Origin: Candidatus Geothrix odensensis
GTDB taxonomy: Bacteria > Acidobacteriota > Holophagae > Holophagales > Holophagaceae
DNA: 64,000 nucleotides
Assembly (NCBI GenBank): GCA_016714685.1
Contig: JADKCH010000035.1
Location: 8,965-72,964 of the forward strand
Direction: 5' to 3'
Numbering within the stretch: the first letter of the stretch is position 1; every line of letters begins with the position of its first letter. A program made the translations under genes and the position numbers. The notes below the pieces were generated by a model. The model was not told the DNA's origin. It saw only the letters and a program-made list of their open reading frames with translations, and made no database searches. This document shows positions 46,621-55,063 of the stretch, one piece after another.

Positions 46621-47765
46621 GCCAGAACAAGAACACCTCCACCCTGATCTGGGGCGCCACGGCGCTCGGCGCCCTGGGCGTCGTCGCCACCTATGCGGCA
46701 GCCGGTCCCGAGCGCTTCTGGGCCAACTGGATCCTCTGGTTCGTCCTGATGTTCACCCTGGGCCTCGGCGCCCTCTTCATCGTGGCCCTCGAGCACCTGG
46801 TGAGCGCCCGCTGGAGCGTGCCCATCCGCCGCATCCCCGAGCGCCTGGCCACCCTGCTGCTGCCCGCCATCCCCGTGGGCCTCATCGCCCTGGGCGCCAT
46901 CCCCGTGCTCTACCCCGGTGCCCGGCCCGAGGCGGCCCACCATCCGATCCTGGCCGGCAAGGCCTTCTGGCTGAGCCTGCCCTTCTTCTCCGCCCGCACC
47001 CTCATCGCCTTCGGGCTCTGCCTCCTGGGCCTGGCCGTGCTGGTGGGGGGCTCCCTGAAGCAGGACGGCACCAAGGATCCCGCCTTCAATATCCGGGCCC
47101 GGAAGTTCGCCCCCGCCTTCATGGCGATCTTCGCCCTGGTCATCACCCTCATCGCCTTCGACTGGATCTCTGGGCTCACCCCGGAGTGGTACAGCGACAT
47201 CTTTGGCGTCTATGTCTTTGCCGGCGCCTTCCTCAGCGGCCTGGCGGCCACCGCGCTGTCGGTGCTCTACCTCCAGGACCGGAACCGCCTGGAGGGCGTC
47301 AAGGGAGACCACCTCTACAACCTGGGCGCCTTCCTCTTCGGCTTCACCGTGTTCTGGTCCTACATCGGCTTTGCCCAGTACATGCTGATGTGGTACGCCA
47401 ACCTGCCGGATGAGGTCATCTACTACAAGGTCCGCCTGGCCGGCGCCTGGCGCGTCATCACCATCTCCCTCGCCTTCCTGCACTTCGTCCTGCCTTTCTT
47501 CGCCCTGGTGACCCGGGATTCAAAGAAGGACCCCAAGCGCCTGCGCCGCGTGGCCTGCCTGATGCTCGGTGCCCATGTGCTGGACATGTACTGGCTCATC
47601 TTCCCCGTGCTCGGCGCCAAGCCCTACTTCTCCTGGCCCGAGATCAGCTTCGCCCTCTTCTTCCTGGGTGGGATCCTGCTCTGGGTCCGCGGCGCCATGC
47701 AGAAGGGCGAGGACATGCCCGTCGGTGATCCCTTCCTCCGCGAGGGTCTGGAGTTCCGGCTATGA
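46617..47765 (+). CDS. actF: Alternative complex III NrfD-like membrane subunit ActF
   Basis: A 382-residue polytopic membrane protein, smaller relative of ActC. About ten helices, for example WANWILWFVLMFTLGLGALF, LATLLLPAIPVGLIALGAIP, KFAPAFMAIFALVITLIAFD and VYVFAGAFLSGLAATALSVL. SYIGFAQYMLMWYANLPDEV and MLGAHVLDMYWLIFPVL are conserved in ActF. It starts four bases before the stop of the preceding gene (ATGA) and overlaps the next gene in the same way. The frame is intact. Confidence 0.93.
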   Translation: MSQNKNTSTLIWGATALGALGVVATYAAAGPERFWANWILWFVLMFTLGLGALFIVALEHLVSARWSVPIRRIPERLATLLLPAIPVGLIALGAIPVLYPGARPEAAHHPILAGKAFWLSLPFFSARTLIAFGLCLLGLAVLVGGSLKQDGTKDPAFNIRARKFAPAFMAIFALVITLIAFDWISGLTPEWYSDIFGVYVFAGAFLSGLAATALSVLYLQDRNRLEGVKGDHLYNLGAFLFGFTVFWSYIGFAQYMLMWYANLPDEVIYYKVRLAGAWRVITISLAFLHFVLPFFALVTRDSKKDPKRLRRVACLMLGAHVLDMYWLIFPVLGAKPYFSWPEISFALFFLGGILLWVRGAMQKGEDMPVGDPFLREGLEFRL

Positions 47766-48460
47766 AGCTCAACGACTACCTCTCTCCCGAGGAGCTGAAG
47801 CGCCTCGCCTCCGCCCTGCTCTTGGTGCTGGGTTTCATCGCCATCGCCGCCTTCTTCGGCTTCACCGTGGTGCCCGGCCTGCGCTACCAGGCCCACACCA
47901 CCGACACCTCCGTCCAGGCCGTGCAGGGCGAGACCGGCTGGCTGGACCCGACGGAGTATCCCGCGGTGGCCCGGGAGGTCATCCCCCCCATCGACCCCAA
48001 GACCGTCATGACCCCCAATCCTGAGCTTCTGGCCCGGGGGAAGGCGCTCTACGACCAGAACTGCGCCACCTGCCACGGGGCGGAGGGCAAGGGCGATGGC
48101 GCCGCCGGCAAGGGGCTCAATCCCAAGCCACGCAATTTCGCGGAAAAGGCGGGCTGGAAGAACGGCACCCGGGTCGAAGACATCTACAAGACCCTGGAGG
48201 AGGGCATCAAGGGGAGTTCCATGGTGTCCTACAACTACCTGCGCAAGAAGGACCGCATGGCCCTGGTGCATGCGGTGCAGGCCATGGGCTCGTACGACCA
48301 CGGTGCCAGCGACCCCAAGGCCCTCGCCAACCTGGAGAAGCTCTTCGCCAGCGCCGGCGAGGTCATCCCCAACCGCATCCCCGTAAGCCGGGCCGTGACC
48401 ATCCTCTGCCGCGAATATGCGGAAGCCCGGCCCCAGCCCACCCCCTCGACGCTCCGCTGA
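47762..48460 (+). CDS. Membrane-anchored monoheme cytochrome c of the Act operon
   Basis: A 232-residue protein with an N-terminal anchor (LASALLLVLGFIAIAAFFGF) and one cytochrome c domain: CATCH heme site in YDQNCATCHGAEGKGDGAAG, NPKPRNF and a candidate distal Met in GSSMVSYNYL. It lies where some Act operons carry a second cytochrome (ActE-like); since the preceding ActD gene already has a fused heme domain, this is an additional electron carrier, possibly towards the oxidase. The C-terminal 40 residues are unusual and lack a known motif. It is coupled to actF by ATGA. Confidence 0.85.
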   Translation: MKLNDYLSPEELKRLASALLLVLGFIAIAAFFGFTVVPGLRYQAHTTDTSVQAVQGETGWLDPTEYPAVAREVIPPIDPKTVMTPNPELLARGKALYDQNCATCHGAEGKGDGAAGKGLNPKPRNFAEKAGWKNGTRVEDIYKTLEEGIKGSSMVSYNYLRKKDRMALVHAVQAMGSYDHGASDPKALANLEKLFASAGEVIPNRIPVSRAVTILCREYAEARPQPTPSTLR

Positions 48461-48464
48461 TCCC

Positions 48465-49277
48465 ATGACCACACCTTCGCTTCGTCCACTTCTGCTCTGC
48501 TTCACGCTCGCCGCCATGGCGGTGGGTCCGATGCCCGTGCAGGCGCAGTCCCCGGCTCCGACCTTCACCCCCGAAGAGGTGGGCATCAACGAGAAGCTGG
48601 GCACCACCATCCCCCTCGACCTCGAATTGAAGGACGAGGACGGCAGGACCGTCACCCTGCGCCAGCTCATCGACAAACCCACCATCCTGACCCTCAACTA
48701 CTTCCGCTGCGCAGGCATCTGCACCCCCCAGCTGGCCGGTGTGGCCGAGGTGCTGAACCGCACGGCGGCCGTGCCCGGCCAGGACTTCCAGGTGCTCACC
48801 GTGAGCTTTGATGAGCGGGATGTTCCGGAGGTCGCTGCCCAGAAGCGGACCAACTACCTCGGCGAGATCACCCGGCCCATGCCCCCCGCCGCCTGGCGTT
48901 TCCTGACGGGACCCGGTGCCACCACCAAGGCCCTGGCGGACGCCGTGGGGTTCAAGTTCAAGCAGGACAAGGATGACTTCGTCCATGCCGCCGCCATCAT
49001 CTTCATCAGCCCCAAGGGCCAGGTCACCCGCTACATGTATGGGGTCTCCTACCTGCCCGCCGATCTGCAGCTGGCGGCCCAGGAGGCGGCCCGCGGGGAG
49101 GCCCAGCCCACCATCAACAAGTTCCTGAAGTTCTGTTTCAGCTATGACCCCGTCGGGCGCAAGTACGTGCTGAACACCACCTCCCTCGGCGCCATCGTCA
49201 TCATCCTGGCGTCCCTGGTCTTCGTGTTCACACTCACCCGCAGGGGGCGCAAGTCCAAGTCGGAGGAGGGCCAATGA
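48465..49277 (+). CDS. SCO1/SenC family copper chaperone
   Basis: It should deliver copper to the CuA site of the oxidase subunit II encoded downstream. An N-terminal signal (LLLCFTLAAMAVGPMPVQAQ) precedes the thioredoxin-like domain with the copper-binding CxxxC (NYFRCAGICTPQL) and the third ligand His in DDFVHAAAIIFI. A C-terminal helix (LGAIVIILASLVFVFTLT) anchors it. The length of 270 residues is somewhat longer than usual because of this second helix. The stop overlaps the ctaD start by four bases. Confidence 0.92.
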   Translation: MTTPSLRPLLLCFTLAAMAVGPMPVQAQSPAPTFTPEEVGINEKLGTTIPLDLELKDEDGRTVTLRQLIDKPTILTLNYFRCAGICTPQLAGVAEVLNRTAAVPGQDFQVLTVSFDERDVPEVAAQKRTNYLGEITRPMPPAAWRFLTGPGATTKALADAVGFKFKQDKDDFVHAAAIIFISPKGQVTRYMYGVSYLPADLQLAAQEAARGEAQPTINKFLKFCFSYDPVGRKYVLNTTSLGAIVIILASLVFVFTLTRRGRKSKSEEGQ

Positions 49278-50896
49278 GCACGCATGCATCCAAGGCACAG
49301 CCGAGCTACCTGGTGGATACCGGGACTCGGACGGGCCTCATGGCCTGGCTGACCACCACGGACCACAAGCGCATCGGCCTGCTCTACCTGTACTCGATGA
49401 TCACGTTCTTCTTCGTGGGCGTCGGCGTCGCCTTCGTCATGCGCCTGGTGCAGCTGACCACGTTCCAGCACCTGATCACCGCCCAGACCTACAACGCCCT
49501 GTTCACGCTCCACGGCGTGATCATGATCTTCCTGTTCGTGATTCCGGGTCTGCCGGCCGTCTTCGGGAATTTCTTCCTGCCCATCCTCATCGGCGCCAAG
49601 GACGTGTCCTTCCCCCGCCTCAACCTGGCGTCCTGGTACTTCTTCATGGCCGGCGCCATCCTGGCGATCCTCTCCCTGTTCACGGGAGGAGGGGCACCGG
49701 ACACCGGCTGGACCTTCTACGCCCCCTTCAGCCTGAAGACCGGCACCAACGTGAGCCTGGCGGTCTTCGCCGCCTTCATCCTGGGCTTCTCCTCCATGCT
49801 CACGGGCATCAACTTCATCACCACCATCCATCGCCTGCGGGCGCCCGGCATGCAGTGGTTCCGGATGCCCCTGATGTGCTGGGCGCTTTATTCCACCTCG
49901 TGGATTCAGCTTCTGGCCACCCCCATCCTGGCCATCACCCTGGTGCTGGTCATCCTGGAGCGGTTCTTCGGTATCGGGATCTTCGATCCGACCAAGGGCG
50001 GCGATCCCCTGCTCTACCAGCACCTCTTCTGGATCTACTCGCATCCGGCGGTCTACATCATGATCCTGCCCGCCATGGGCGCCATTTCCGAAATCATCCC
50101 CACCTTCACCAAGCGCCCCATCTTCGGCTACAAGGCCATCGCCTTCAGCTCCATGTCCATCGCCGCCGTGGGCAGCCTGGTCTGGGCCCACCACATGTTC
50201 ACCTCGGGCATGAGCGGCATGGCCCTCATGCTCTTCTCGCTGCTGACGATGGTTGTGGCCGTCCCCAGCGCCATCAAGGTCTTCAACTGGGTGAGCACCC
50301 TCTACAAGGGGAGCATCGATTTCCAGCCCCCCCTCCTCTTCGCCCTGACCTTCATCTTCCTCTTCTGCATCGGCGGCCTCACCGGCGTCATGCAGGGGGC
50401 CCTGGCCATCAATGTGCACATCCACGACACCTATTTCATCGTGGGGCATTTCCACTATGTGATGTTCGGCGGTACCGGCATGGCCCTCTTCGCGGCGCTG
50501 CTGTACTGGTTCCCGAAGATGTGGGGGAAGATGTACTCCAAGAAGGCCATCTACGCCTCCTGGTTCCCCATGTTCATCGGCTTCAACATGCTGTATTTCG
50601 GCATGATGATCCTGGGCATGATGGGCATGCCCCGCCGTTACTACGTGCATCTGCCCCAGTTCCACACCATGCATGTGGTGGCCACGGTGGGCAGCTGGCT
50701 GCTCATCCTCGGCCTCCTGATGTTCTTCGGAGCCCTGCTCTACGCCATCTTCAAGGGCGAGAAGGCCGAGGACAATCCCTGGGGCGGCGTCACGCTGGAA
50801 TGGACCATCCCCAGCCCGCCGCCACTTGAGAACTTCGAAGAAATCCCCACCGTCACCCACGGCCCCTACCACTTTGAGCAGCAGGAGTCCAAATGA
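49274..50896 (+). CDS. ctaD: caa3-type cytochrome c oxidase subunit I, A2 subfamily
   Basis: The 540-residue catalytic subunit binds heme a, heme a3 and CuB. Conserved His motifs include FTLHGVIMIFLFVIP (heme a ligand), WIYSHPAVYIMILP (CuB His and cross-linked Tyr), WAHHMFTSG (CuB His pair) and VGHFHYVMFGG (heme ligands). Where A1 oxidases have Glu in G-H-P-E-V-Y, this has Tyr255-Ser256 before HPAVY: the YS motif of the A2 subfamily. Twelve or more membrane helices. The frame is intact. The order I-III-IV-II follows. Confidence 0.96.
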   Translation: MSTHASKAQPSYLVDTGTRTGLMAWLTTTDHKRIGLLYLYSMITFFFVGVGVAFVMRLVQLTTFQHLITAQTYNALFTLHGVIMIFLFVIPGLPAVFGNFFLPILIGAKDVSFPRLNLASWYFFMAGAILAILSLFTGGGAPDTGWTFYAPFSLKTGTNVSLAVFAAFILGFSSMLTGINFITTIHRLRAPGMQWFRMPLMCWALYSTSWIQLLATPILAITLVLVILERFFGIGIFDPTKGGDPLLYQHLFWIYSHPAVYIMILPAMGAISEIIPTFTKRPIFGYKAIAFSSMSIAAVGSLVWAHHMFTSGMSGMALMLFSLLTMVVAVPSAIKVFNWVSTLYKGSIDFQPPLLFALTFIFLFCIGGLTGVMQGALAINVHIHDTYFIVGHFHYVMFGGTGMALFAALLYWFPKMWGKMYSKKAIYASWFPMFIGFNMLYFGMMILGMMGMPRRYYVHLPQFHTMHVVATVGSWLLILGLLMFFGALLYAIFKGEKAEDNPWGGVTLEWTIPSPPPLENFEEIPTVTHGPYHFEQQESK

Positions 50897-51495
50897 GCGG
50901 CCACGTTCATCGCGATGACTTCGGCGCGCGCCTGGGCATGTGGCTGTTCCTGGTCACCGAGATGGTGCTCTTCGGCGGGCTGTTCATCGGCTATTCCTAC
51001 ATGCGCTACCGCTACCCGGCCGAGTTCCACCATGGCGGCAGCGAGCTGAACGCCACGCTGGGCATCATCAACACCCTGGTCCTGCTCACGAGCAGCCTCA
51101 CGGTGGTGCTGGCCATCGTAGCGGTGCAGCGGGCCGAGAAGAAACGCGCCCTGGCCTTCCTGGGGACGACCCTGGGCCTGGGCCTCGTCTTCCTGGTCAT
51201 CAAGGGTTTCGAGTGGTCCGCGAAATTCCATCACGGGCTGTATCCCAACTCCCACCACCTGTCGACCCTGCCTCCAGGCGAGCAGGTCTTCTACGGCCTC
51301 TATTTCACGATGACGGGCCTGCATGGCCTCCACGTCATCGCCGGGCTCTCGGTCCTCGGGGTCATGTTCTGGTGGGTCGCCACGGATCGCATTCGCCAGG
51401 ATCGCTATGTCCACCTTGAGAATGGGGGCCTCTACTGGCACCTGGTGGACGTGATCTGGATCTTCCTCCTCCCGCTGTTCTACCTGGCCGCTTGA
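50893..51495 (+). CDS. ctaE: Cytochrome c oxidase subunit III
   Basis: A 200-residue, five-helix form of subunit III, lacking the first two helices of the seven-helix type. LGMWLFLVTEMVLFGGLFIG is its first helix; GFEWSAKFHHGLYPN and FYGLYFTMTGLHGLHVIAGL carry conserved E and H residues; it ends with YWHLVDVIWIFLLPLFYLAA. The start overlaps the ctaD stop by four bases. Confidence 0.93.
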   Translation: MSGHVHRDDFGARLGMWLFLVTEMVLFGGLFIGYSYMRYRYPAEFHHGGSELNATLGIINTLVLLTSSLTVVLAIVAVQRAEKKRALAFLGTTLGLGLVFLVIKGFEWSAKFHHGLYPNSHHLSTLPPGEQVFYGLYFTMTGLHGLHVIAGLSVLGVMFWWVATDRIRQDRYVHLENGGLYWHLVDVIWIFLLPLFYLAA

Positions 51496-51499
51496 TATC

Positions 51500-51535
51500 C
51501 TCCGGGGGTCCTGCGCTTTGCGCACACCCCCGGAG
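51500..51535. terminator. Hairpin between ctaE and ctaF
   Basis: CTCCGGGGGT and ACCCCCGGAG are perfect 10-base inverted copies; the loop contains a further GCGCTTTGCGC. No T-run follows, so it may be an mRNA-processing or stability element, or a leaky terminator, that sets the amount of the later oxidase genes. It is the only long gap inside this otherwise overlapping operon. Confidence 0.5.
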
Positions 51536-51584
51536 CCCCCACCTCGCCTCCAGCCAAGCTGGCGGCTCGGTCGAGGAACCCCCC

Positions 51585-51884
51585 ATGACTGAACACACCG
51601 AACACACTGCCGAGCATGCCGAGCACGCTGGCTACGGCACCTTCATCAAGATCTGGGTGATCCTGGTGGTCCTCACGGGCTGCCTGGTGGGGGTCAGCCA
51701 CCTCGGGCAGACCGCCGCCGTCTGGGGCCTGCTCACCTTGACCCCGCTCAAGGCCGGGCTGGTCTTCTACTACTTCATGCACCTGAAGTACGAGGGGCCG
51801 TTGTTCAAGGTCGTGGTCCTGGTGACCCTGGGCACGCTCCTGATCTTCTTCGCCCTGTTGTTCTCTGACGTCGCTTTCCGCTGA
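51585..51884 (+). CDS. Cytochrome c oxidase subunit IV
   Basis: A 99-residue subunit with a His/Glu-rich start (MTEHTEHTAEHAEHAGYGTF) and three helices: IKIWVILVVLTGCLVGVSHL, VWGLLTLTPLKAGLVFYYFM and VVVLVTLGTLLIFFALLFS. The pattern LKAGLVFYYFMHLKYE is typical of prokaryotic subunit IV (CtaF/CoxD-like). The His-rich tail may bind metal, but this is not certain. It is flanked by ctaE and ctaC. Confidence 0.87.
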   Translation: MTEHTEHTAEHAEHAGYGTFIKIWVILVVLTGCLVGVSHLGQTAAVWGLLTLTPLKAGLVFYYFMHLKYEGPLFKVVVLVTLGTLLIFFALLFSDVAFR

Positions 51885-51891
51885 GGCTCCC

Positions 51892-52848
51892 ATGGACTGG
51901 ATGAACCAAGCCGCCGTATCGGCCCAGAAGTCCGACGCGGTCTTCTTCTACGTGTTCGGGCTGTCGGTGGTCTTCCTGATCGGCATCACGGCGCTGATGA
52001 TCTACTTCGTGGTGCGCTACAGCAAGAAGCGCAACCCGGTGGCCTCGCAGATCGACGGCCACGTGGGCCTGGAGGTCGTCTGGACCGTCATCCCCCTCGT
52101 GCTGTTCCTGTCGATCTTCTACTACGGCTGGACCAACTACGAGTACATGAACCAGGCGCCCCGGGATGCCATGGCCGTGAAGGTGACCGCCCGCCAGTGG
52201 AGCTGGTCCTTCGAGTACCCCAATGGCAAGCAGAGCAAGGTGCTGTTCGCCCCCATCGGCAAACCCATGAAGATGGAGGTCCGCAGCGCCGACGTGGTCC
52301 ACGGGTTCTACGTGCCCTCCTTCCGCATCAAGATCGACGCCGTGCCCAGCCGCACCAATTCCACCTGGTTCCAGGCCACCAAGGTGGGCTCGTACGACAT
52401 CCAGTGCACGGTGATCTGCGGGGTGGACCACAGCCTCATGCTGAGCAAGGTCATCGTGGTGCCCGAGGAGGAGTTCAAGGCGTGGTACTTCGGTGGCGAG
52501 GACGCCCCCGAGCCTGGCAAGAGCTTCCGCGCCTCGGAAGCCCACCCCGACCTCAAGGACCTCCCCCAGGGCCTGGCCGTGCTGACCGCCAAGGGCTGCC
52601 TCGCCTGCCACTCCGTGGATGGCAAGCCCAAGGTCGGCCCCACCCTGAAGGCCCTCTACGGGCGCGATGAGCAGATCCTCATGGCGGGAACCATGAAGGT
52701 CATCCAGGTGGATGACGCCTACCTGCGCCGCTCCATCACGCACCCCATGGATCAGGTAGTGCGGGGCTACCCGAACGCCATGCCCAAAACCCAGCTCACC
52801 GAGCAGGAGCTGAACGAGGTCGTCCGCTACATCAAGACCTTGAACTAG
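51892..52848 (+). CDS. ctaC: Cytochrome c oxidase subunit II with fused cytochrome c (caa3 type)
   Basis: Two N-terminal membrane helices (FYVFGLSVVFLIGITALMIY; EVVWTVIPLVLFLSIFYYGW) precede the cupredoxin domain. The CuA ligands are intact: H in VVHGFYVPSF, and C-x3-C-x3-H-x2-M in CTVICGVDHSLM. QWSWSFEYPNG is the aromatic electron-entry motif. The C-terminal about 100 residues form a cytochrome c with CLACHSVDG and the distal Met in NAMPKTQL, which makes the oxidase a caa3 type. 318 residues. It is the last structural gene before ctaB. Confidence 0.95.
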   Translation: MDWMNQAAVSAQKSDAVFFYVFGLSVVFLIGITALMIYFVVRYSKKRNPVASQIDGHVGLEVVWTVIPLVLFLSIFYYGWTNYEYMNQAPRDAMAVKVTARQWSWSFEYPNGKQSKVLFAPIGKPMKMEVRSADVVHGFYVPSFRIKIDAVPSRTNSTWFQATKVGSYDIQCTVICGVDHSLMLSKVIVVPEEEFKAWYFGGEDAPEPGKSFRASEAHPDLKDLPQGLAVLTAKGCLACHSVDGKPKVGPTLKALYGRDEQILMAGTMKVIQVDDAYLRRSITHPMDQVVRGYPNAMPKTQLTEQELNEVVRYIKTLN

Positions 52849-52858
52849 GAGCCTACTC

Positions 52859-53752
52859 TTGAGCGTGGCCGCCCTTTCCGCCCCGAAATCCCACCCGGTC
52901 TCGACCTTCCTGGAGCTGACCAAGCTCCGGATCTCGGGCGCCTCCACCTTCACGGCGGCGGCGGGCTACGTGGCCTTCCTCCGCGGCGCGGACCTGGGCC
53001 TGGTGACGACGCTGCTGGGCATCCTGCTGCTGGCCATGGGCAGCAGCGCCTTGAACGAAGTGCAGGAGCACCGCTTCGACGCCCTGATGCCCCGCACGGC
53101 GAACCGGCCCATCCCCCGGGGGGACCTGTCCCCGGCCCAGGCCGCGGTCATCGCCACGGTGATGGCCGTCTGCGGCTTCCTGGTGCTGTGGCTTGCGCAC
53201 AACCTGACTTCGGCCCTCCTCGGCGCCCTGGCCCTGGGCTGGTACAACGGCTTCTACACGCCCCTGAAGCGCGTCAGCGCCTTTGCCGTGGTGCCGGGCT
53301 CCCTCATCGGCGCCCTGCCTCCCGCCATCGGCTGGACCGCGGCCGGCGGCAGCGTGGCCGATCCCTCGGTGCTGGCCCTCGCCTTCGTCTTCTTCATCTG
53401 GCAGGTGCCCCATTTCTGGCTGCTCGTGGGCCTCCACGCCGAGGGCTATGAGGAGGCCGGCTATCCCACCCTGGTGAGCGTTTTCGGGCGCCCCCGCCTC
53501 TCGCGCCTCACTTTCACCTGGACCTGCGGCACCGCCGCCGCCTGCGGCCTGCTGCCCATGTTCCGGGTGCTGGTGTCCTGGCCTGCAGAGGTGATGCTGG
53601 GCCTCGGCGCGGTCTGGCTCATCGCTGGTTCCCTGCCTCTGCTAAGGCCGGGCCAGGATGCCGCCCTCTACCGGCGCGTCTTCATGAACATCAACCTCTT
53701 CGCCCTGGTGCTCACCGCCGCCGTCATCCTGGATCCGTTCTTCGCGCGATAG
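52859..53752 (+). CDS. ctaB: Protoheme IX farnesyltransferase (heme O synthase)
   Basis: A UbiA-type membrane enzyme that adds the farnesyl chain to heme B, the first step to heme A. The key motifs are NEVQEHRFDALMPRTANRPIPRG (the N-x3-D-x2-M-x-R-T-x-R-P type, here within 20-residue blocks) and the second basic motif FYTPLKRVSAFAVVPGSLIG split in the same way, plus FIWQVPHFWLL. Nine helices are expected. The start is probably TTG at 52859 with AGGAG seven bases upstream; GTG at 52865 is possible. 297 residues. A heme A synthase gene is not seen in the window. Confidence 0.93.
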   Translation: MSVAALSAPKSHPVSTFLELTKLRISGASTFTAAAGYVAFLRGADLGLVTTLLGILLLAMGSSALNEVQEHRFDALMPRTANRPIPRGDLSPAQAAVIATVMAVCGFLVLWLAHNLTSALLGALALGWYNGFYTPLKRVSAFAVVPGSLIGALPPAIGWTAAGGSVADPSVLALAFVFFIWQVPHFWLLVGLHAEGYEEAGYPTLVSVFGRPRLSRLTFTWTCGTAAACGLLPMFRVLVSWPAEVMLGLGAVWLIAGSLPLLRPGQDAALYRRVFMNINLFALVLTAAVILDPFFAR

Positions 53753-53855
53753 GCCCCCAATCGCGGGAAATGGATATTGCCTGGGCTTCGCAGCCGGCTT
53801 CTCGGTGGGTCGCAGGTTGTCGTAGTGGTGGGACGAAAGACCTGTCCAGCCGGGA

Positions 53856-54302
53856 TCAATGGAAATCGACGCCGTCCGATAACTCGTTGCGATCCTTTGC
53901 CCCGGCCGAGGGGAAGTGCGTGGCCAGGCGGTCTCCCACCATCTGGATCACCTCCACCAGGCCTTCCGTGTAGGCCCCCTTGTGAAATTGGGATGAGAGG
54001 CAGGCTGACGCGTCGTTCCAGAAATCCTGTCCGACCTTGGCATGAATGCCTGTGTCCCCGAGGATGGCGAAGCGCTTCCGGCTGGGCACCAGAAAGATGA
54101 GCACGCTGTTGCGATCGGCGGTCTGCTCCATGCCTAGCCGGTGGAAGACCTTGCTCGCGGCCTTTTCCACATCCCCCCAGAAGAAGCGCGCCACCGAGAC
54201 CCGGATCTCGCCGGAAGTGACGCCCTCCGCCTGGCGGATGGCTTCCTCCACCCGCGCCTCGTCCACGCATTTCCTCAGGCTCCCGCGGCTCATGCCCAGC
54301 AT
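53856..54302 (-). CDS. Soluble TPM-domain protein
   Basis: About 148 residues with a TPM (TLP18.3/Psb32/MOLO-1) fold: EEAIRQAEGVTSGEIRVSV, NSVLIFLVPSRKRFAILGDT, HAKVGQDFWNDASACLS and KGAYTEGLVEVIQMVGDRLA. The motif G.r.vailgD.Gi..kv...fW is diagnostic. No signal peptide or membrane helix, so it probably acts in the cytoplasm. The ATG at 54302 has GGAGGG six bases upstream. It follows a membrane-bound TPM gene and lemA, a gene order common in bacteria. Confidence 0.85.
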   Translation of the reverse strand: MLGMSRGSLRKCVDEARVEEAIRQAEGVTSGEIRVSVARFFWGDVEKAASKVFHRLGMEQTADRNSVLIFLVPSRKRFAILGDTGIHAKVGQDFWNDASACLSSQFHKGAYTEGLVEVIQMVGDRLATHFPSAGAKDRNELSDGVDFH

Positions 54303-54318
54303 GCGGTCCCTCCGTTCT

Positions 54319-55051
54319 TCACCATGATCCCGAAGCTCCTCCGCCACCGGAGCGCCCCCCACCCCCGGACCAGCCACCTCCGCCGCCGCTTCCGCCACCG
54401 CGGCCCCCGGACAGGATATTGAACAGCAACCAGATGGCCATGCCCGGGTGGGTGATGGCCAGCCCTAGGAGGGCCAGTCCCAGGACCGCGAGGAGGATCT
54501 TGCCCCCCAGCCCGATGGGTTGGCCGCTCCGGCGGCCTTGAGTCTGGGGTTCCCGGGCGGAGGCATCGCCGCCCACGACCTTCAGGATGCGGTTCACACC
54601 TTCATTCAGGGGCCCCGTCGGCGTCGCCCGCTTTCAGGCGGGGCAGGATGGTTTCCCGGATGATCTGGGAAGCCAGGATGTCGGGCATCTGGCCTTCCAG
54701 TCCGTAGCCCACTTCCAGGCGGACCTTCTGATCCCCGGTGAAGACGAACAGCACCAGGCCATCGTCCAGGCCCTTACGGCCCACCTTCCAAGCGGCGAAG
54801 GCCCGCACGGTCCAGTCTTCCAGAGGATCTCCGCCGGTGCCCTCCCCGATCCACACCAGGACCTGGTGCCCAGTGCCCGCCTGGTAGGCCCTCAGGCGCT
54901 GGTCCAGGGTGTCCTTCATCGATGGCGATAGGAGGCTTGATCCGTCCGTCACCCAACGCACGGGCGGAGGCGGTGTCGCGGCTTGGGCCCCCAGGTAGAG
55001 CCCACCCCAGAGACTCGCGAGCAGACCGATCAGGACGAGGATTCGCCGCAT
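54319..55051 (-). CDS. YgcG-type TPM-domain membrane protein, one frame break
   Basis: An N-terminal signal (ILVLIGLLASLWGGLYLGAQA) is followed by the TPM domain: VTDGSSLLSPSMKDTLDQRL, GTGHQVLVWIGE, GLDDGLVLFVFTGDQKVRLE and VGYGLEGQMPDILASQIIRE. A frame change at about 54600-54615 leads to GVNRILKVVGGD, a membrane helix (ILLAVLGLALLGLAITHPGM) and a Gly/Ser-rich tail ending SGGGGASGSW. This tail is typical of YgcG proteins. Function is unknown; the family is linked to LemA and membrane maintenance. Confidence 0.85.
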
Positions 55052-55063
55052 GGGGGCGGGGGG

